Source: Bacillus massilinigeriensis (GTDB lineage Bacteria > Bacillota > Bacilli > Bacillales > Cytobacillaceae). From it: a stretch of DNA of 64,000 bases. Within the stretch, counting starts at the first letter, position 1. Every line of letters starts with the position of its first letter. The notes under the pieces were generated by a model that ran no database searches, was not told the origin of the DNA, and saw only the letters and a list, made by a program, of their open reading frames with translations. This document shows positions 34,888 to 45,179 of this stretch, one piece after another. Where the stretch lies: positions 3,282,011 through 3,346,010 of the forward strand of contig NZ_LT630337.1 in the NCBI RefSeq assembly GCF_900117315.1. Direction: 5' to 3'. The position numbers and the translations under genes are program-made.

Positions 34888-36783
34888 TTATGATTGAAAA
34901 GCTTTTTCTTTAAAGTATTCCTTTTCAAATGAGTATTTTTTCTCCATATACACCTGATGCCAAACCATGAACATAAGTACAGTCCAAATCTTACGGCTAT
35001 TATCCGCCTTCCCTTGGCAATGGTCTTCTAATAAGCCTAACACATAGGCTTTGTTAATCAGATGGTCTGTATTGCTTTCACGGATGATTGTTTTTGCCCA
35101 ATCATTCATTTCATCCTTTAACCAATGACGAATTGGAACCGGGAAACCAAGCTTTTTGCGATTCAAAACATGATCAGGTACAACGCCTTCCACTGCTTTA
35201 CGTAGGATATATTTTGTTGTACCATTTGTAGTTTTTAAGCTTGTAGGAATTTTTGATGCAACCTCAAAAACCTCTTTATCTAAAAATGGAACACGAAGCT
35301 CTAGCGAATGAGCCATTGTCGTTTTATCTGCTTTTAATAGGATATCTCCACGCATCCAGGTATGAATATCAATGTATTGCATACGATCAACTGGGTCGTA
35401 ACCGCGGCTTTCTTCATATAGCTTTTTCGTAATATCGGTATAATTTAATTCTTTTTTATAAACATTTAGTAACTGTTCCTTCTCAGACTCTAAAAACATT
35501 TTAGCATTACCGATATAACGTTCCTCCATTGGAGTTAATCCACGTTCAATAAAGCTTTTTCCTCTCATTCCTTCAGGCATCATCTTTGCTATGAGACGTA
35601 GGAATCCTTTGAAAACGGAAGGAATTTTATTAAACACCTCTAAGTCCTGTGGTTCACGATAAATATTGTAACCACCAAATAGTTCGTCTGCCCCTTCACC
35701 TGATAGCACAACGGTTACATGCTTACGTGCTTCTCTGGCAACGAAATATAAAGGCACACAGGCAGGATCTGCTAATGGATCGTCCATATGCCACATGATT
35801 TTTGGAACTTCATTCATATACTCCTCTGGAGAAATGACATAGCTAAAATTCTCGACTCCTAATTTTTCAGCTGTTTCTTTCGCTACATCAATTTCACTGA
35901 AGCCATTGCGCTCAAAACCAACTGAAAAGGTTTTAATTGCTGGGTGAAATTCCTTGGCTATGGAAGCAATGATGGAGGAATCAATCCCCCCAGAAAGGAA
36001 TGATCCAACTGGAACATCAGCACGCATATGCTTTTCCACAGAATCAAATAATACATCTCTAATTTCCTTTACAAAATCCTGCTCAGATTTCTGTACCGGG
36101 TGAAAAGCTGCCTTCCAGTAGCGTTTGATTTCCATTGGAGATCCGATTTTTTTCGTGAAATAATGACCTGGCTCAAGCTTGGCAATTCCTTCTGACATCG
36201 TCATTGGCTCAGGAACAAACTGATAGGTTAAATAATGCTGTAAAGAGTCGTAATTAATTACGTCATTTTCTAATGCTAGAAGGATACTTTTCTTTTCTGA
36301 AGCAAAATAGATTTTTTCCCCATCTTCATAGTAAAAGAATGGCTTAATACCAAAAGGATCTCTTGCACCGTATAGAGTTTGCTCTTGTTTATCCCAAATG
36401 ACAAAGGAAAACATCCCACGAAGCTTTTCTGCAGCTTTTTCTTTTATATGGCTATAAAGAGCAATGATAACCTCTGTATCAGAGCTTGTTTCAAAGGTCA
36501 AGCCTTCCTTTAAAAGCTCCTCTCTTAATTCCACGTAGTTATATACTTCTCCATTAAAAATAATCCAATAGCGTTCGTTCTCATAGGTTAATGGCTGATG
36601 TCCGCTCTCGATGTCAATGATACTTAAACGGCGGAAGCCGAACTGAATATGATCATCATAGAAATACCCATCATCATCTGGCCCACGGTGGGTAATAATT
36701 GTATTCATATTTTCAAATAGTTGTTTTTGCTCGTCACGATAGTCTTGTGCCTTTTCATGCACACATCCAATAAAACCGCACAT
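34888..36783 (-). CDS. asnB: Asparagine synthetase (glutamine-hydrolysing) AsnB
   Basis: The 631-aa enzyme makes asparagine from aspartate, glutamine and ATP. With the start at 36783, Cys2 (MCGFIGC) becomes the glutaminase nucleophile after Met removal. An N-terminal Ntn domain (HRGPDDDG) is followed by the synthetase domain with SGGIDSSI near residue 263. The longer frame to 36792 would bury the cysteine and is rejected. AsnB lies next to metK as in B. subtilis. Its downstream terminator now holds a transposon. Confidence 0.95.
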   Translation of the reverse strand: MCGFIGCVHEKAQDYRDEQKQLFENMNTIITHRGPDDDGYFYDDHIQFGFRRLSIIDIESGHQPLTYENERYWIIFNGEVYNYVELREELLKEGLTFETSSDTEVIIALYSHIKEKAAEKLRGMFSFVIWDKQEQTLYGARDPFGIKPFFYYEDGEKIYFASEKKSILLALENDVINYDSLQHYLTYQFVPEPMTMSEGIAKLEPGHYFTKKIGSPMEIKRYWKAAFHPVQKSEQDFVKEIRDVLFDSVEKHMRADVPVGSFLSGGIDSSIIASIAKEFHPAIKTFSVGFERNGFSEIDVAKETAEKLGVENFSYVISPEEYMNEVPKIMWHMDDPLADPACVPLYFVAREARKHVTVVLSGEGADELFGGYNIYREPQDLEVFNKIPSVFKGFLRLIAKMMPEGMRGKSFIERGLTPMEERYIGNAKMFLESEKEQLLNVYKKELNYTDITKKLYEESRGYDPVDRMQYIDIHTWMRGDILLKADKTTMAHSLELRVPFLDKEVFEVASKIPTSLKTTNGTTKYILRKAVEGVVPDHVLNRKKLGFPVPIRHWLKDEMNDWAKTIIRESNTDHLINKAYVLGLLEDHCQGKADNSRKIWTVLMFMVWHQVYMEKKYSFEKEYFKEKAFQS

Positions 36784-36995
36784 ATGTAACACCTACTCCA
36801 TTTCTTACTATATTAATGAAGGAATAAATCCCTCTTTTATACTGCTTAAAAAATATACTCTCTAATACTACCACTATTTATTTTAAAAATGCACTAGGAA
36901 TAGAGAAAAGGTAGTGGAAAATTAATGGAATTATTAAATGAAATACCCAATTTTTTTGCGGAATAATCTCACACTCACAACTTTAGACGAGGAAT

Positions 36996-37027
36996 CAAAA
37001 ATAGGAGTTACAAATTTTTGTAACTCC
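36996..37027 (-). terminator. Terminator after metK
   Basis: GGAGTTACAAA/TTTGTAACTCC stem on the minus strand followed by a TATTTTT tract. Confidence 0.85.
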
Positions 37028-37046
37028 CAATGATTAAATGTTTTTA

Positions 37047-38246
37047 TTATTTTAATGCTTGCGCTTTTAAAGCCTCTGCTTTGTCTGTTTTTTCCCATGG
37101 AAGATCTATATCATTGCGCCCAAAATGACCATAGGCAGCTGTTTGCTTGTAAATCGGTCTACGTAGGTCAAGCATCTTTATAATTCCTGCTGGACGAAGA
37201 TCAAAATTCTTGTTAACAACATCGATTAACACATCTTCTGATACTTTTCCAGTACCAAAAGTATCAATGGAGATAGAGACAGGTTTGGCAACCCCTATTG
37301 CATAAGCTAGCTGAACCTCCACTTTATCAGCAAGACCCGCAGCAACGATATTTTTCGCTACATATCGAGCGGCATAAGCAGCTGAGCGGTCAACCTTTGT
37401 AGGATCCTTCCCAGAGAATGCTCCGCCACCATGACGAGCATATCCTCCATAAGTATCAACAATGATTTTACGTCCAGTTAACCCTGCATCCCCTTGTGGT
37501 CCACCAATTACGAAACGTCCAGTAGGGTTAATGAAGTATTTTGTATTCTCGTCGATTAATTCTTGAGGAACAACTGGATTAATAACATACTCTTTAATAT
37601 TGCGTTGGATCTGTTCCAAGCTAATTTCAGGATGATGTTGGGTTGAAATAACAATGGTATCAATACGAACTGGCTTATTATTTTCATCATATTCAACTGT
37701 TACTTGTGTTTTTCCATCCGGACGTAAATATGGGAGGATGTCTTCTTTACGTACTTCTGCTAAACGACGAGAAAGCTTATGGGACAAAGAAATTGGTAGT
37801 GGCATAAGCTCCTTTGTTTCATTACAAGCAAAACCAAACATTAAGCCTTGGTCACCAGCACCAATCGCTTCAATTTCCTCATCTGACATTTGACCTTCAC
37901 GTGCCTCTAAGGCCTTATCAACACCCATAGCGATATCAGGAGATTGTTCATCGATAGATGTTAATACAGCACATGTTTCTGAATCGAAACCATATTTAGC
38001 ACGAGTATATCCAATCTCCTTAACAGTTTCACGAACAATTTTTGGAATGTCTACATATGTAGAAGTAGTAATTTCACCAGCTACTAGCACAAGCCCAGTA
38101 GTAACAGATGTTTCAGCAGCGACACGAGCATTTGCATCCTTCGCTAATATTGCGTCTAAAATCGCATCAGAAATTTGGTCACAAATTTTATCCGGATGAC
38201 CTTCAGTAACTGATTCAGAAGTAAATAATCGCACGTTTATTGACAT
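37047..38246 (-). CDS. metK: S-adenosylmethionine synthetase MetK
   Basis: The 399-aa enzyme forms SAM from methionine and [23 protein letters not shown] at the N-terminus, [10 protein letters not shown] near residue 118 (ATP-binding signature) and [19 protein letters not shown] near residue 270 (phosphate loop) are all intact. The length is typical. It is controlled by the SAM-I riboswitch 248 bases upstream. Its neighbours asnB and pckA are the same as in B. subtilis. Confidence 0.97.
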   Translation of the reverse strand: MSINVRLFTSESVTEGHPDKICDQISDAILDAILAKDANARVAAETSVTTGLVLVAGEITTSTYVDIPKIVRETVKEIGYTRAKYGFDSETCAVLTSIDEQSPDIAMGVDKALEAREGQMSDEEIEAIGAGDQGLMFGFACNETKELMPLPISLSHKLSRRLAEVRKEDILPYLRPDGKTQVTVEYDENNKPVRIDTIVISTQHHPEISLEQIQRNIKEYVINPVVPQELIDENTKYFINPTGRFVIGGPQGDAGLTGRKIIVDTYGGYARHGGGAFSGKDPTKVDRSAAYAARYVAKNIVAAGLADKVEVQLAYAIGVAKPVSISIDTFGTGKVSEDVLIDVVNKNFDLRPAGIIKMLDLRRPIYKQTAAYGHFGRNDIDLPWEKTDKAEALKAQALK

Positions 38247-38493
38247 CTGACTTCCTCCTTATTTATCAAAAATAGAGCTATGGCTTTTTATACCTTGACT
38301 AGCTCTTCTAATATTTGATACGGAACTCATTCCCTTAGTAGTATGGAATAATCAGGGAGTATTTATGATAAAAAAGAAGAAAAGTATGAGAGATAAGTAA
38401 GACCTTCATTCTCATCATTTTTTCCTTTTCATTTTATTATTGTAAAAAATTCCCCCACATAGCCGTATAAAAGTCGCATTTCATTGCAAACGT

Positions 38494-38743
38494 AAAAAAA
38501 CCTTTCCATCATGAGGAAAGGTTAATAGCAAAGTAATTTGCGCCTTTCACTCTTATCGTTCAAGGACTTAATCCTTGCCTCAGGTTAGCACCTTTGCTCT
38601 AAATCGTCTTCAAAATAACGATTTGTTTACTAAATTAACATATACAATAAGCAAACAAAAGGTTCATTATTATTGAAAATTCACATAAAGCAGGTTGCTG
38701 GGTTTCATAGGGCCTGTCCCTCCACCAGCTCGGGATAAGAGAG
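38494..38743 (-). promoter_or_regulatory. SAM-I (S-box) riboswitch of metK
   Basis: On the minus strand the aptamer begins CTCTTATCCCGAG, with the conserved GGTGGAGGGACAGGCCC, GAAACCCAGCAACC and AAGGTGCTAACC blocks and a CCTGAGGC segment. A terminator (CCTTTCC/GGAAAGG plus seven T) ends it at 38494. SAM binding should cause termination. The arm between CAACC and GGTGCTAA is about 100 nt, far longer than usual, and holds two sub-hairpins. Confidence 0.95.
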
Positions 38744-38760
38744 TATCCGTTCAAATTAAA

Positions 38761-38790
38761 ATCATATCCTATTGTATCAATCAATGTCAA
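38761..38790 (-). promoter_or_regulatory. SigA promoter of metK
   Basis: TTGACA (complement at 38785-38790) and TATGAT (complement at 38761-38766) with an 18-base spacer, directly upstream of the S-box leader. Confidence 0.75.
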
Positions 38791-38979
38791 CAGTAATCAT
38801 AAAAAACATGAGTAATAGTTGTCCACATTATTTCCCTTATATATGTTATATTTATTTCTTTCTAATATCTTCCTTCGAAAATTTTTTAAAAACATCCAGA
38901 AGCATTCAATTTAAACATTCCATACAGAACAATTGTTAATATCATAATAATAATTGGAATATTATAAAATCACCGAATT

Positions 38980-38995
38980 GTTACAATTTTGTAAC
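38980..38995. promoter_or_regulatory. GTTACAA-TT-TTGTAAC palindrome upstream of pckA
   Basis: Two perfect 7-base arms with a 2-base spacer lie about 60 bases upstream of the expected pckA start site. It has the shape of a dimeric repressor or activator operator; the protein is not known to me. Confidence 0.45.
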
Positions 38996-39040
38996 GATAC
39001 ACGAAATGTTCAATAAATTAGTATAGATTATTTATGTTAA

Positions 39041-39051
39041 TGTGTTATACT
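39041..39051 (+). promoter_or_regulatory. CcpN-like operator overlapping the pckA -10
   Basis: TGTGTTATACT matches the CcpN consensus TRTGHYATAYW at all 11 positions, and its TATACT end serves as the -10 element. CcpN represses pckA and gapB during glycolytic growth in B. subtilis. Confidence 0.65.
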
Positions 39052-39105
39052 ATTTAAGAGATGCATTCACTTTCAAAAAAATGGAAAAAGGAAGGTATTC
39101 ATCAT

Positions 39106-40692
39106 ATGAACTCAGTAGGGATATCCAACCAATTAAACGAATTGTTAAAGGGAAATAACATTCAAATTCAATTATCCGTTCCACAATTAGTGGAAAAAGT
39201 GTTAAGACGTAAAGAGGGGTCTTTATCATCAACAGGAGCTGTTTGTGCTACAACTGGAAAATATACAGGGCGTTCACCTAAGGATAAATACATTGTTGAG
39301 GAAGCTTCAGTTAAGAGCAAAGTGGACTGGGGCAGTGTAAATCAACCAGTATCAGAAGAAGTTTTTGATCGCCTTTATAATAAAGTAATTAACTATTTAA
39401 AAGACAAAGAAGAAGTATTTGTTTTTAAAGGCTTTGCAGGAGCAGATAAAGAATACCGCCTTCCAATTCAAGTAATTAATGAGTATGCTTGGCACAACCT
39501 TTTTGTTCATCAATTATTCATCCGTCCAACAGAAGAAGAACTATTGGCACATACTCCAGAGTTCACCGTTATTACTGCACCAAACTTTAAAGCAGATCCT
39601 GCCATTGATGGGACTAAATCTGAAACATTCATTATGATTTCCTTTGAAAGACGTACTGTCTTAATCGGGGGTACTGAATATGCCGGGGAAATGAAGAAAT
39701 GTATTTTCTCTGTCATGAACTATTTACTACCTGAACGAGGAGTTCTCTCTATGCATTGCTCTGCAAATGTTGGTAGAGAGGGAGATGTCGCATTATTCTT
39801 TGGTTTGTCAGGTACAGGAAAAACCACGTTATCAACGGATCCAAACCGCCGTTTGATCGGTGATGATGAGCATGGCTGGTCATCTAATGGTGTGTTTAAT
39901 ATTGAGGGTGGTTGTTATGCCAAATGTATCAATCTATCTCGAGAGAAAGAACCCCAAATCTTTGATGCCATCCGTTTCGGGGCAGTATTAGAAAACGTAA
40001 TCGTGAATAATGAATCTCGTATTGCTGACTATGATGATAGCACATTAACTGAAAATACACGTGCTGCATATCCACTTCAAGCAATTGGTAATATTGTGGA
40101 TCCAAGCGTTGCAGGACATCCTAATACTATCGTATTCTTAACCGCTGATGCCTTTGGAGTTCTGCCTCCAATTTCTAAATTAACCAAGGAGCAAGCAATG
40201 TACCATTTCTTAAGTGGTTACACATCTAAGCTTGCAGGTACTGAGCGTGGAGTAACATCACCAGAAGCAACCTTCTCAACTTGCTATGGTTCACCATTCC
40301 TTCCGCTTCCTGCAACTCGTTATGCGGAAATGTTAGGAAACAAAATTGATGAACAAAATGCCAGAGTTTACCTAGTTAACACGGGCTGGACAGGTGGAGA
40401 ATACGGCGTTGGAAGCCGCATGAAGCTTTCCTATACCCGTGCAATGATTCAAGCTGCTCTTGAAGGTGAACTAAACCATGTCGAAACGGTTCAAGACGAA
40501 ATTTTTGGATTGAATATTCCAATCCATGTCCCAGGTGTACCTGATGAAGTTCTTCAGCCAAACAAAACATGGTCTGATGCAAAGGCATATGAAGCAAAAG
40601 CTAAGGAATTAGCAGATAAATTCCGTAATAACTTCAAAAAATTCTCAAGCGTTGCCGCTGATATTGAAGAAAAAGGCGGACCGATTGCCTAA
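39106..40692 (+). CDS. pckA: Phosphoenolpyruvate carboxykinase (ATP) PckA
   Basis: The 528-aa enzyme converts oxaloacetate to PEP in gluconeogenesis. [11 protein letters not shown] near residue 240 is the kinase-1a loop, followed by LIGDDEHGW (kinase-2/metal). [13 protein letters not shown] near residue 50 binds substrate. I start at the ATG at 39106, after GGAAGG; a 15-codon extension upstream crosses the promoter region and is unlikely. It is divergent from metK as in B. subtilis, and the CcpN-like operator fits repression by glucose. Confidence 0.97.
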   Translation: MNSVGISNQLNELLKGNNIQIQLSVPQLVEKVLRRKEGSLSSTGAVCATTGKYTGRSPKDKYIVEEASVKSKVDWGSVNQPVSEEVFDRLYNKVINYLKDKEEVFVFKGFAGADKEYRLPIQVINEYAWHNLFVHQLFIRPTEEELLAHTPEFTVITAPNFKADPAIDGTKSETFIMISFERRTVLIGGTEYAGEMKKCIFSVMNYLLPERGVLSMHCSANVGREGDVALFFGLSGTGKTTLSTDPNRRLIGDDEHGWSSNGVFNIEGGCYAKCINLSREKEPQIFDAIRFGAVLENVIVNNESRIADYDDSTLTENTRAAYPLQAIGNIVDPSVAGHPNTIVFLTADAFGVLPPISKLTKEQAMYHFLSGYTSKLAGTERGVTSPEATFSTCYGSPFLPLPATRYAEMLGNKIDEQNARVYLVNTGWTGGEYGVGSRMKLSYTRAMIQAALEGELNHVETVQDEIFGLNIPIHVPGVPDEVLQPNKTWSDAKAYEAKAKELADKFRNNFKKFSSVAADIEEKGGPIA

Positions 40693-40700
40693 TGGACTAG

Positions 40701-40744
40701 AAAACAAAAAAAGCAATTGCTTAATGCAGTTGCTTTTTTGTTTT
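40701..40744 (+). terminator. Terminator after pckA
   Basis: AAAACAAAAAAGCAA pairs with TTGCTTTTTTGTTTT around an imperfect inner stem. Confidence 0.85.
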
Positions 40745-40753
40745 GAATTATGC

Positions 40754-40996
40754 TTAATTTGTTGAATTTAAAGACACTAACTGGTATGTAATTTTGGTTT
40801 GATTTTTTTCCCACTCAACCTTCTGAATTAAAGCTGTTCCATTTAAATCTCCGTCAATCGTGCGCTTAACCTCTAAAGGAATTGCAATTGGATATAGGCG
40901 ATATCCTTCTTTGACAAGTGAAAATAGATTTTCCTCCAACCGTTCTTCTCTTCCCTTTGTAACAATCATCGTGTTTAGTTCTAAAGGCATTCCCAT
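40754..40996 (-). CDS. ytmB: DUF2584 protein YtmB
   Basis: An 80-aa soluble protein matching the YtmB/DUF2584 family (MGMPLELNTMIVTKG start, GYRLYPIAIPLEV centre, ITYQLVSLNS end). The family is confined to Bacillaceae and has no known function. The start at 40996 is placed eight bases after GGGG. It lies 34 bases downstream of ytmA on the same strand, and its end is close to the pckA terminator. Confidence 0.88.
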   Translation of the reverse strand: MGMPLELNTMIVTKGREERLEENLFSLVKEGYRLYPIAIPLEVKRTIDGDLNGTALIQKVEWEKNQTKITYQLVSLNSTN

Positions 40997-41030
40997 GAAC
41001 ATCACCCCAAATTATTTCTTACTCGTTATT

Positions 41031-41813
41031 TTAACATGAGTTACTTTTGTTTTTCATCCATTTCGTTAAATCTGATAATACTTTTCGATTCGTTGCTGGT
41101 GGGAAGTAATGAGTAAATTCTTTAAAGTACCAGCATTCGACCTCTTTTCCTAATGCTTTCAATCCATTTTCAAGACGGTATGAATGTTCAATGGAAACAT
41201 TTTGATCTTTCATTCCATGTATGATTAATGTTGGAGCAAATATATCCTCTAAAAAATACAATGGTGTACGATACCGATATCGTTCAGGAAATTTATTCGG
41301 AGTCCCGCCAATTACCCTTTTCATCATTTTTCTTAAATCGACCCGTTCTTCATAGGTCAAGAACATATCCGTCACTCCACCCCAACAGACAAGGGAAGAA
41401 ACATTCTTACGAAATTGAATAGCTGTTAACAAAGCCATTACTCCACCTCTAGAAAACCCAAATAGGTGAATATGTTTGACACATGGATGCTCTTGTAGAA
41501 GACGAAAGGCAGAGAAGGCATCTTCTCGGTCTTCCCCGGCAAAATCCTCGTTCCCCTCGCCCTCCTGATTCCCTCTATAAAAAGGAGCAAAAACAACAAA
41601 GCCTTCCGAGGCAAATTGGACTATTCTCCCTGGTCGAACCATACCTACACTCTTAATTCCCCCTCGTAAATAAAGAAGACCATTATTTACTTGTTCCTCC
41701 TTCGGTTCAGCTAACAGACCTTTTACTCTTAAGCCATCAGATAAATAGGTGACAATCGATAGTTCAATGTTGGGATTTGGCGAAGGAAAACGTTGTTTAT
41801 TTACTATTTTCAT
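41031..41813 (-). CDS. ytmA: Prolyl-oligopeptidase-like alpha/beta hydrolase YtmA
   Basis: The 260-aa protein is an alpha/beta hydrolase of the S9 group without the propeller domain. FGFSRGGVMAL near residue 130 contains the nucleophile serine (GxSxGG), GMKDQNV the aspartate and FTHYFPP the histidine. Substrate unknown. The start at 41813 follows AAAGGAG; twenty more in-frame codons upstream are probably not translated. Same order (pckA, ytmB, ytmA) as in B. subtilis. Confidence 0.87.
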   Translation of the reverse strand: MKIVNKQRFPSPNPNIELSIVTYLSDGLRVKGLLAEPKEEQVNNGLLYLRGGIKSVGMVRPGRIVQFASEGFVVFAPFYRGNQEGEGNEDFAGEDREDAFSAFRLLQEHPCVKHIHLFGFSRGGVMALLTAIQFRKNVSSLVCWGGVTDMFLTYEERVDLRKMMKRVIGGTPNKFPERYRYRTPLYFLEDIFAPTLIIHGMKDQNVSIEHSYRLENGLKALGKEVECWYFKEFTHYFPPATNRKVLSDLTKWMKNKSNSC

Positions 41814-41945
41814 GAAATTATACTCCTTTAAAAGACTTTCTAGAACAAATCCTAATGTGACATAGGCATTCACACATTTTTATTAACCTTCATACGATAT
41901 GTTAAATATTCATATCAAAAGACATGAAGCTAGGAGGACACATCT

Positions 41946-42947
41946 ATGAAAAAGTGGTTTAAAATTGGCTTTTCATTTCTTATCATTGCCATCCTTATTA
42001 TACCTATTGCAGCCTGTAGCAAAGAGGAAAAAACTTTAAAAAATGTTCGTGTCGCTGAGGTTACCCGCTCCATCTTCTATGCTCCTCAATATGTAGCAGT
42101 AGAAAAGGGGTTTTTTGAAGACGAAGGTCTTAAGGTCAAGGTGACAACGGTCCCTGGAGGAGACAAAACAATGACTGCTCTTCTATCAGACGGAGCTGAT
42201 GTCGCATTAGTTGGATCTGAGACTTCCATTTATGTTCATGCCCAAGGATCCAGTGATACAGTAATCAACTTTGCTCAACTCACACAAACAGATGGAACCT
42301 TCCTTGTATCCCGCAAAAAAATTGATCACTTCTCTTGGGATCAATTGAAGAGTACCACTTTCCTTGGTCAACGAAAAGGTGGTATGCCACAGATGGTCGG
42401 TGAATTTGTTTTGAAAAAGCATGGAATCAATCCACAACAAGATTTGAAACTCATCCAAAATATTGACTTTGCCAACATTTCTACAGCTTTTGCCTCCGGA
42501 ACTGGGGACTTTGTCCAATTATTTGAACCAACCGCTTCCATTTTTGAACAAGAAGGAAAAGGCCATATCGTCGCTTCATTTGGAACAGAATCAGGTCATG
42601 TCCCTTATACTACCTTTATGACAAAGAGCAGTTATTTAAAAGAGAACAAAGAAACCATTGAAAAATTCACTCGTGCGATTTATAAAGCCCAACAATGGGT
42701 GGATACTCATAGTGCTAGGGAAACAGCTGAGGCCATCCAACCATTCTTTGAGGATACTGAACTCGACCTAATCGAAAAGGTTGTTGATCGCTATAAAAAA
42801 CAAGGATCATATGCAACAAACCCTATATTAGATGAGGAAGAATGGAACAATCTACAAAATATTATGGATGAAGCTGGTGACCTTCCTAAACGTGTAGATT
42901 ACACTACCTTAGTTAATACAGACATTGCAAAGGATGTTATTAAATAG
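41946..42947 (+). CDS. ytlA: ABC transporter substrate-binding lipoprotein (YtlA)
   Basis: The 333-aa protein has a signal with lipobox PIAAC, then an NMT1/SsuA-type binding fold (FYAPQYVAVEKGFFEDEGLKV and GADVALVGSETSIY). Such proteins bind sulfonates, nitrate or pyrimidine-type thiamine precursors; the ligand here is unknown. AGGAGG precedes the ATG. It is followed by ATPase and permease genes at 42974 and 43731, giving a complete importer. No metabolite riboswitch is visible upstream. Confidence 0.88.
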   Translation: MKKWFKIGFSFLIIAILIIPIAACSKEEKTLKNVRVAEVTRSIFYAPQYVAVEKGFFEDEGLKVKVTTVPGGDKTMTALLSDGADVALVGSETSIYVHAQGSSDTVINFAQLTQTDGTFLVSRKKIDHFSWDQLKSTTFLGQRKGGMPQMVGEFVLKKHGINPQQDLKLIQNIDFANISTAFASGTGDFVQLFEPTASIFEQEGKGHIVASFGTESGHVPYTTFMTKSSYLKENKETIEKFTRAIYKAQQWVDTHSARETAEAIQPFFEDTELDLIEKVVDRYKKQGSYATNPILDEEEWNNLQNIMDEAGDLPKRVDYTTLVNTDIAKDVIK

Positions 42948-42973
42948 CTTTCCACATAAAAGGAGGCCGTGAC

Positions 42974-43738
42974 ATGAATTTTTTAAAACTAGAAGGGGTT
43001 CAACACTCCTATTTTTCAAAAAGCACAGCAACAACGGCTCTCTCCGATATTTCACTTGATGTTTCGGAAGGAGAATTTATTTCCCTTCTTGGTCCAAGTG
43101 GATGCGGTAAAACCACCTTACTCTCTATCATTTCCGGATTAATTGAGCCAAGTGAAGGAATTGTCACACTTGAAAACAAACCCATCAAGGATTCCGGAAA
43201 TAAAATTGGATATATGCTTCAACAAGATTATCTTTTTCCTTGGAAGACAATAAAGGAAAATATTTTATTAGGCTTAAAACTAGGGAATCGCTTAAATGAG
43301 AGTAGCAAAGAGTATTCACTGAATTTACTCAAACAAATGGGACTCCAGGGCTTTGAAGACCAGTACCCAAAACAATTATCTGGTGGCATGAGACAGAGGG
43401 TAGCCCTTGTCAGAACCTTATCTACTGACCCAAAGCTATTGCTATTGGATGAACCATTTTCAGCATTAGACTACCAAACGAAGTTAAACCTAGAGGATCT
43501 TGTATCAAACACACTTAAAGCCTTTAATAAGACAGCAATTCTAGTTACCCATGATATCGGAGAAGCTATTGCGATGAGCGACCGGATTTACCTTCTTTCT
43601 GCACGACCAGGCAGGATATTTCAAATATTCACTGTTCCTCGAGAGCTTCGTGACCTGTCTCCTTTTCATGCCCGTAATCATGAAAGCTATTCGGAAATAT
43701 TTCAAATAATATGGAAGGAGTTGGAGTCAATTGAATAA
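42974..43738 (+). CDS. ytlC: ABC transporter ATP-binding protein (YtlC)
   Basis: The 254-aa ATPase has the Walker [13 protein letters not shown] near residue 40, the signature [13 protein letters not shown] near 140, Walker [13 protein letters not shown] and an H-loop [10 protein letters not shown]. It is of the SsuB/TauB type that powers uptake of sulfonate- or nitrate-like anions. It is 26 bases downstream of ytlA and overlaps ytlD by eight bases. Located at the inner face of the membrane. Confidence 0.9.
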   Translation: MNFLKLEGVQHSYFSKSTATTALSDISLDVSEGEFISLLGPSGCGKTTLLSIISGLIEPSEGIVTLENKPIKDSGNKIGYMLQQDYLFPWKTIKENILLGLKLGNRLNESSKEYSLNLLKQMGLQGFEDQYPKQLSGGMRQRVALVRTLSTDPKLLLLDEPFSALDYQTKLNLEDLVSNTLKAFNKTAILVTHDIGEAIAMSDRIYLLSARPGRIFQIFTVPRELRDLSPFHARNHESYSEIFQIIWKELESIE

Positions 43739-44549
43739 TTCAACTTCTACTTCGAGTAATATCAAACTCCTTCATGAAAAGTATATTCAAGCTCTAAATC
43801 GGGAAAAAAGATGGGTAAGATTTTATCAATTGATTATTTTTGTCTTATTTTTTTCCGGCTGGGAGATAGCTAGTCGTCAGAAATGGATTGATCCTCTTAT
43901 CTTTAGTTCACCTTCAAAGATTTGGGTATTACTTACTGATAAGATTCAAGATGGCACAATTTTATCCCATCTTAGTGCAACTCTTTTTGAAACGATTCTT
44001 GGATTTATTTTAGGGACCCTTCTTGGTACATTGTTAGCAGCTCTTTTATGGTGGTCCCCATTCCTCCAGAAAATTTTGGACCCTTACTTAGTGATCTTAA
44101 ATGCTATGCCTAAGGTCGCTCTAGGCCCAATCCTAATCGTAGCATTAGGTCCAACCTTTAGTTCGATTGTGGCAATGGGTGCTATAATATCAGTTATCAT
44201 TACAACGATTGTTGTTTATACGTCTTTCAAAGAAGTTGACCCAAACTATTTAAAAGTTTTACAAACATTTGGGGCCAGCCGATTTCAAAGCTTTAAGGAG
44301 GCAATATTACCTGCATCCTTTCCAACGATTATTTCTACTTTAAAGGTAAATGTCGGATTATCTTGGGTTGGGGTAATCGTTGGGGAATTCCTTGTATCAG
44401 AAAGGGGTCTCGGGTATCTCATCATTTATGGTTTCCAAGTGTTTAATTTCTCCCTTGTTCTAATGTCGCTGTTAATTATTGCCGTTTTTGCAACCATCAT
44501 GTATCAGCTTGTCGAACTACTTGAGAAAAAATTGATAAAGAACAATTAA
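43731..44549 (+). CDS. ytlD: ABC transporter permease (YtlD)
   Basis: The 272-aa protein has six predicted membrane segments and the EAA loop in [23 protein letters not shown] near residue 190, which contacts the ATPase. It belongs to the BPD_transp_1/SsuC type. The start codon is TTG within the ytlC end, so translation is coupled. The trio ytlA-ytlC-ytlD forms one operon. The substrate is unknown. Confidence 0.9.
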   Translation: MNNSTSTSSNIKLLHEKYIQALNREKRWVRFYQLIIFVLFFSGWEIASRQKWIDPLIFSSPSKIWVLLTDKIQDGTILSHLSATLFETILGFILGTLLGTLLAALLWWSPFLQKILDPYLVILNAMPKVALGPILIVALGPTFSSIVAMGAIISVIITTIVVYTSFKEVDPNYLKVLQTFGASRFQSFKEAILPASFPTIISTLKVNVGLSWVGVIVGEFLVSERGLGYLIIYGFQVFNFSLVLMSLLIIAVFATIMYQLVELLEKKLIKNN

Positions 44550-44598
44550 TTATGAATTACCACCATATACAAAGAAACAGAGGTACCCCTTATGATGG

Positions 44599-45072
44599 TC
44601 ACCTCTGTTTTTGTTTTTCTATATATTCTATCGCTCTAGCAACGACCTCATCCTTCATTATGAAACTGTATTGGGAATGAAATCGTTCCTCTAACAATTG
44701 GTCACCTACAAGCACTGGACCATTTGTTTCAAAATAGGTCTCTGTCTTTTCAAGCCTTTCCACTTCAGCAGAAAAAATCGCTTTGACAAATGATTGATTT
44801 TGGCTCTTTACTTCGTACTCACCAATATACTCTAATTTTCTAATGATTGCACCAGTCTCCTCGAATACCTCACGGGCTGCTGCCTCTTCAAGTGTTTCAC
44901 CCATCTCTAGCTTTCCACCCGGAAACTCTAAGCCACGCTCCTTATGATTCGTCAAAAGCCACTTCTTTTGATATCGGCAGATAATCAATACATGCTCTGG
45001 TCTTTGTTTAAAGGAATGTCGATGAAAAGAAAGACAAACATCTCCTCCGTATGCATCTTTAAAGTTCTCCAT
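44599..45072 (-). CDS. ytkD: NUDIX hydrolase YtkD
   Basis: The 157-aa protein has the NUDIX box GGKLEMGETLEEAAAREVFEE, ending EETGA, near residue 55. B. subtilis YtkD hydrolyses oxidised and normal purine nucleoside triphosphates, protecting against mutation, and can remove RNA 5' pyrophosphate. The start at 45072 gives a length equal to the B. subtilis protein; the preceding GGGAGAAG is the ribosome site. It is convergent with ytlD. Confidence 0.9.
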   Translation of the reverse strand: MENFKDAYGGDVCLSFHRHSFKQRPEHVLIICRYQKKWLLTNHKERGLEFPGGKLEMGETLEEAAAREVFEETGAIIRKLEYIGEYEVKSQNQSFVKAIFSAEVERLEKTETYFETNGPVLVGDQLLEERFHSQYSFIMKDEVVARAIEYIEKQKQR

Positions 45073-45179
45073 ATGAATCTCTTCTCCCAAAATAGTGTTA
45101 ATCCTATTATATCGTGTTAGAAAAAACATAACAAAAGGCAGCTATTTTACTCCATCTTTTTCTGGTAACTATGCTCCAA

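Noticed and set aside
41880..41945. TPP or other metabolite riboswitch before ytlA
   Set aside because: The leader is only about 130 bases including the divergent ytmA promoter and shows none of the conserved TPP blocks.
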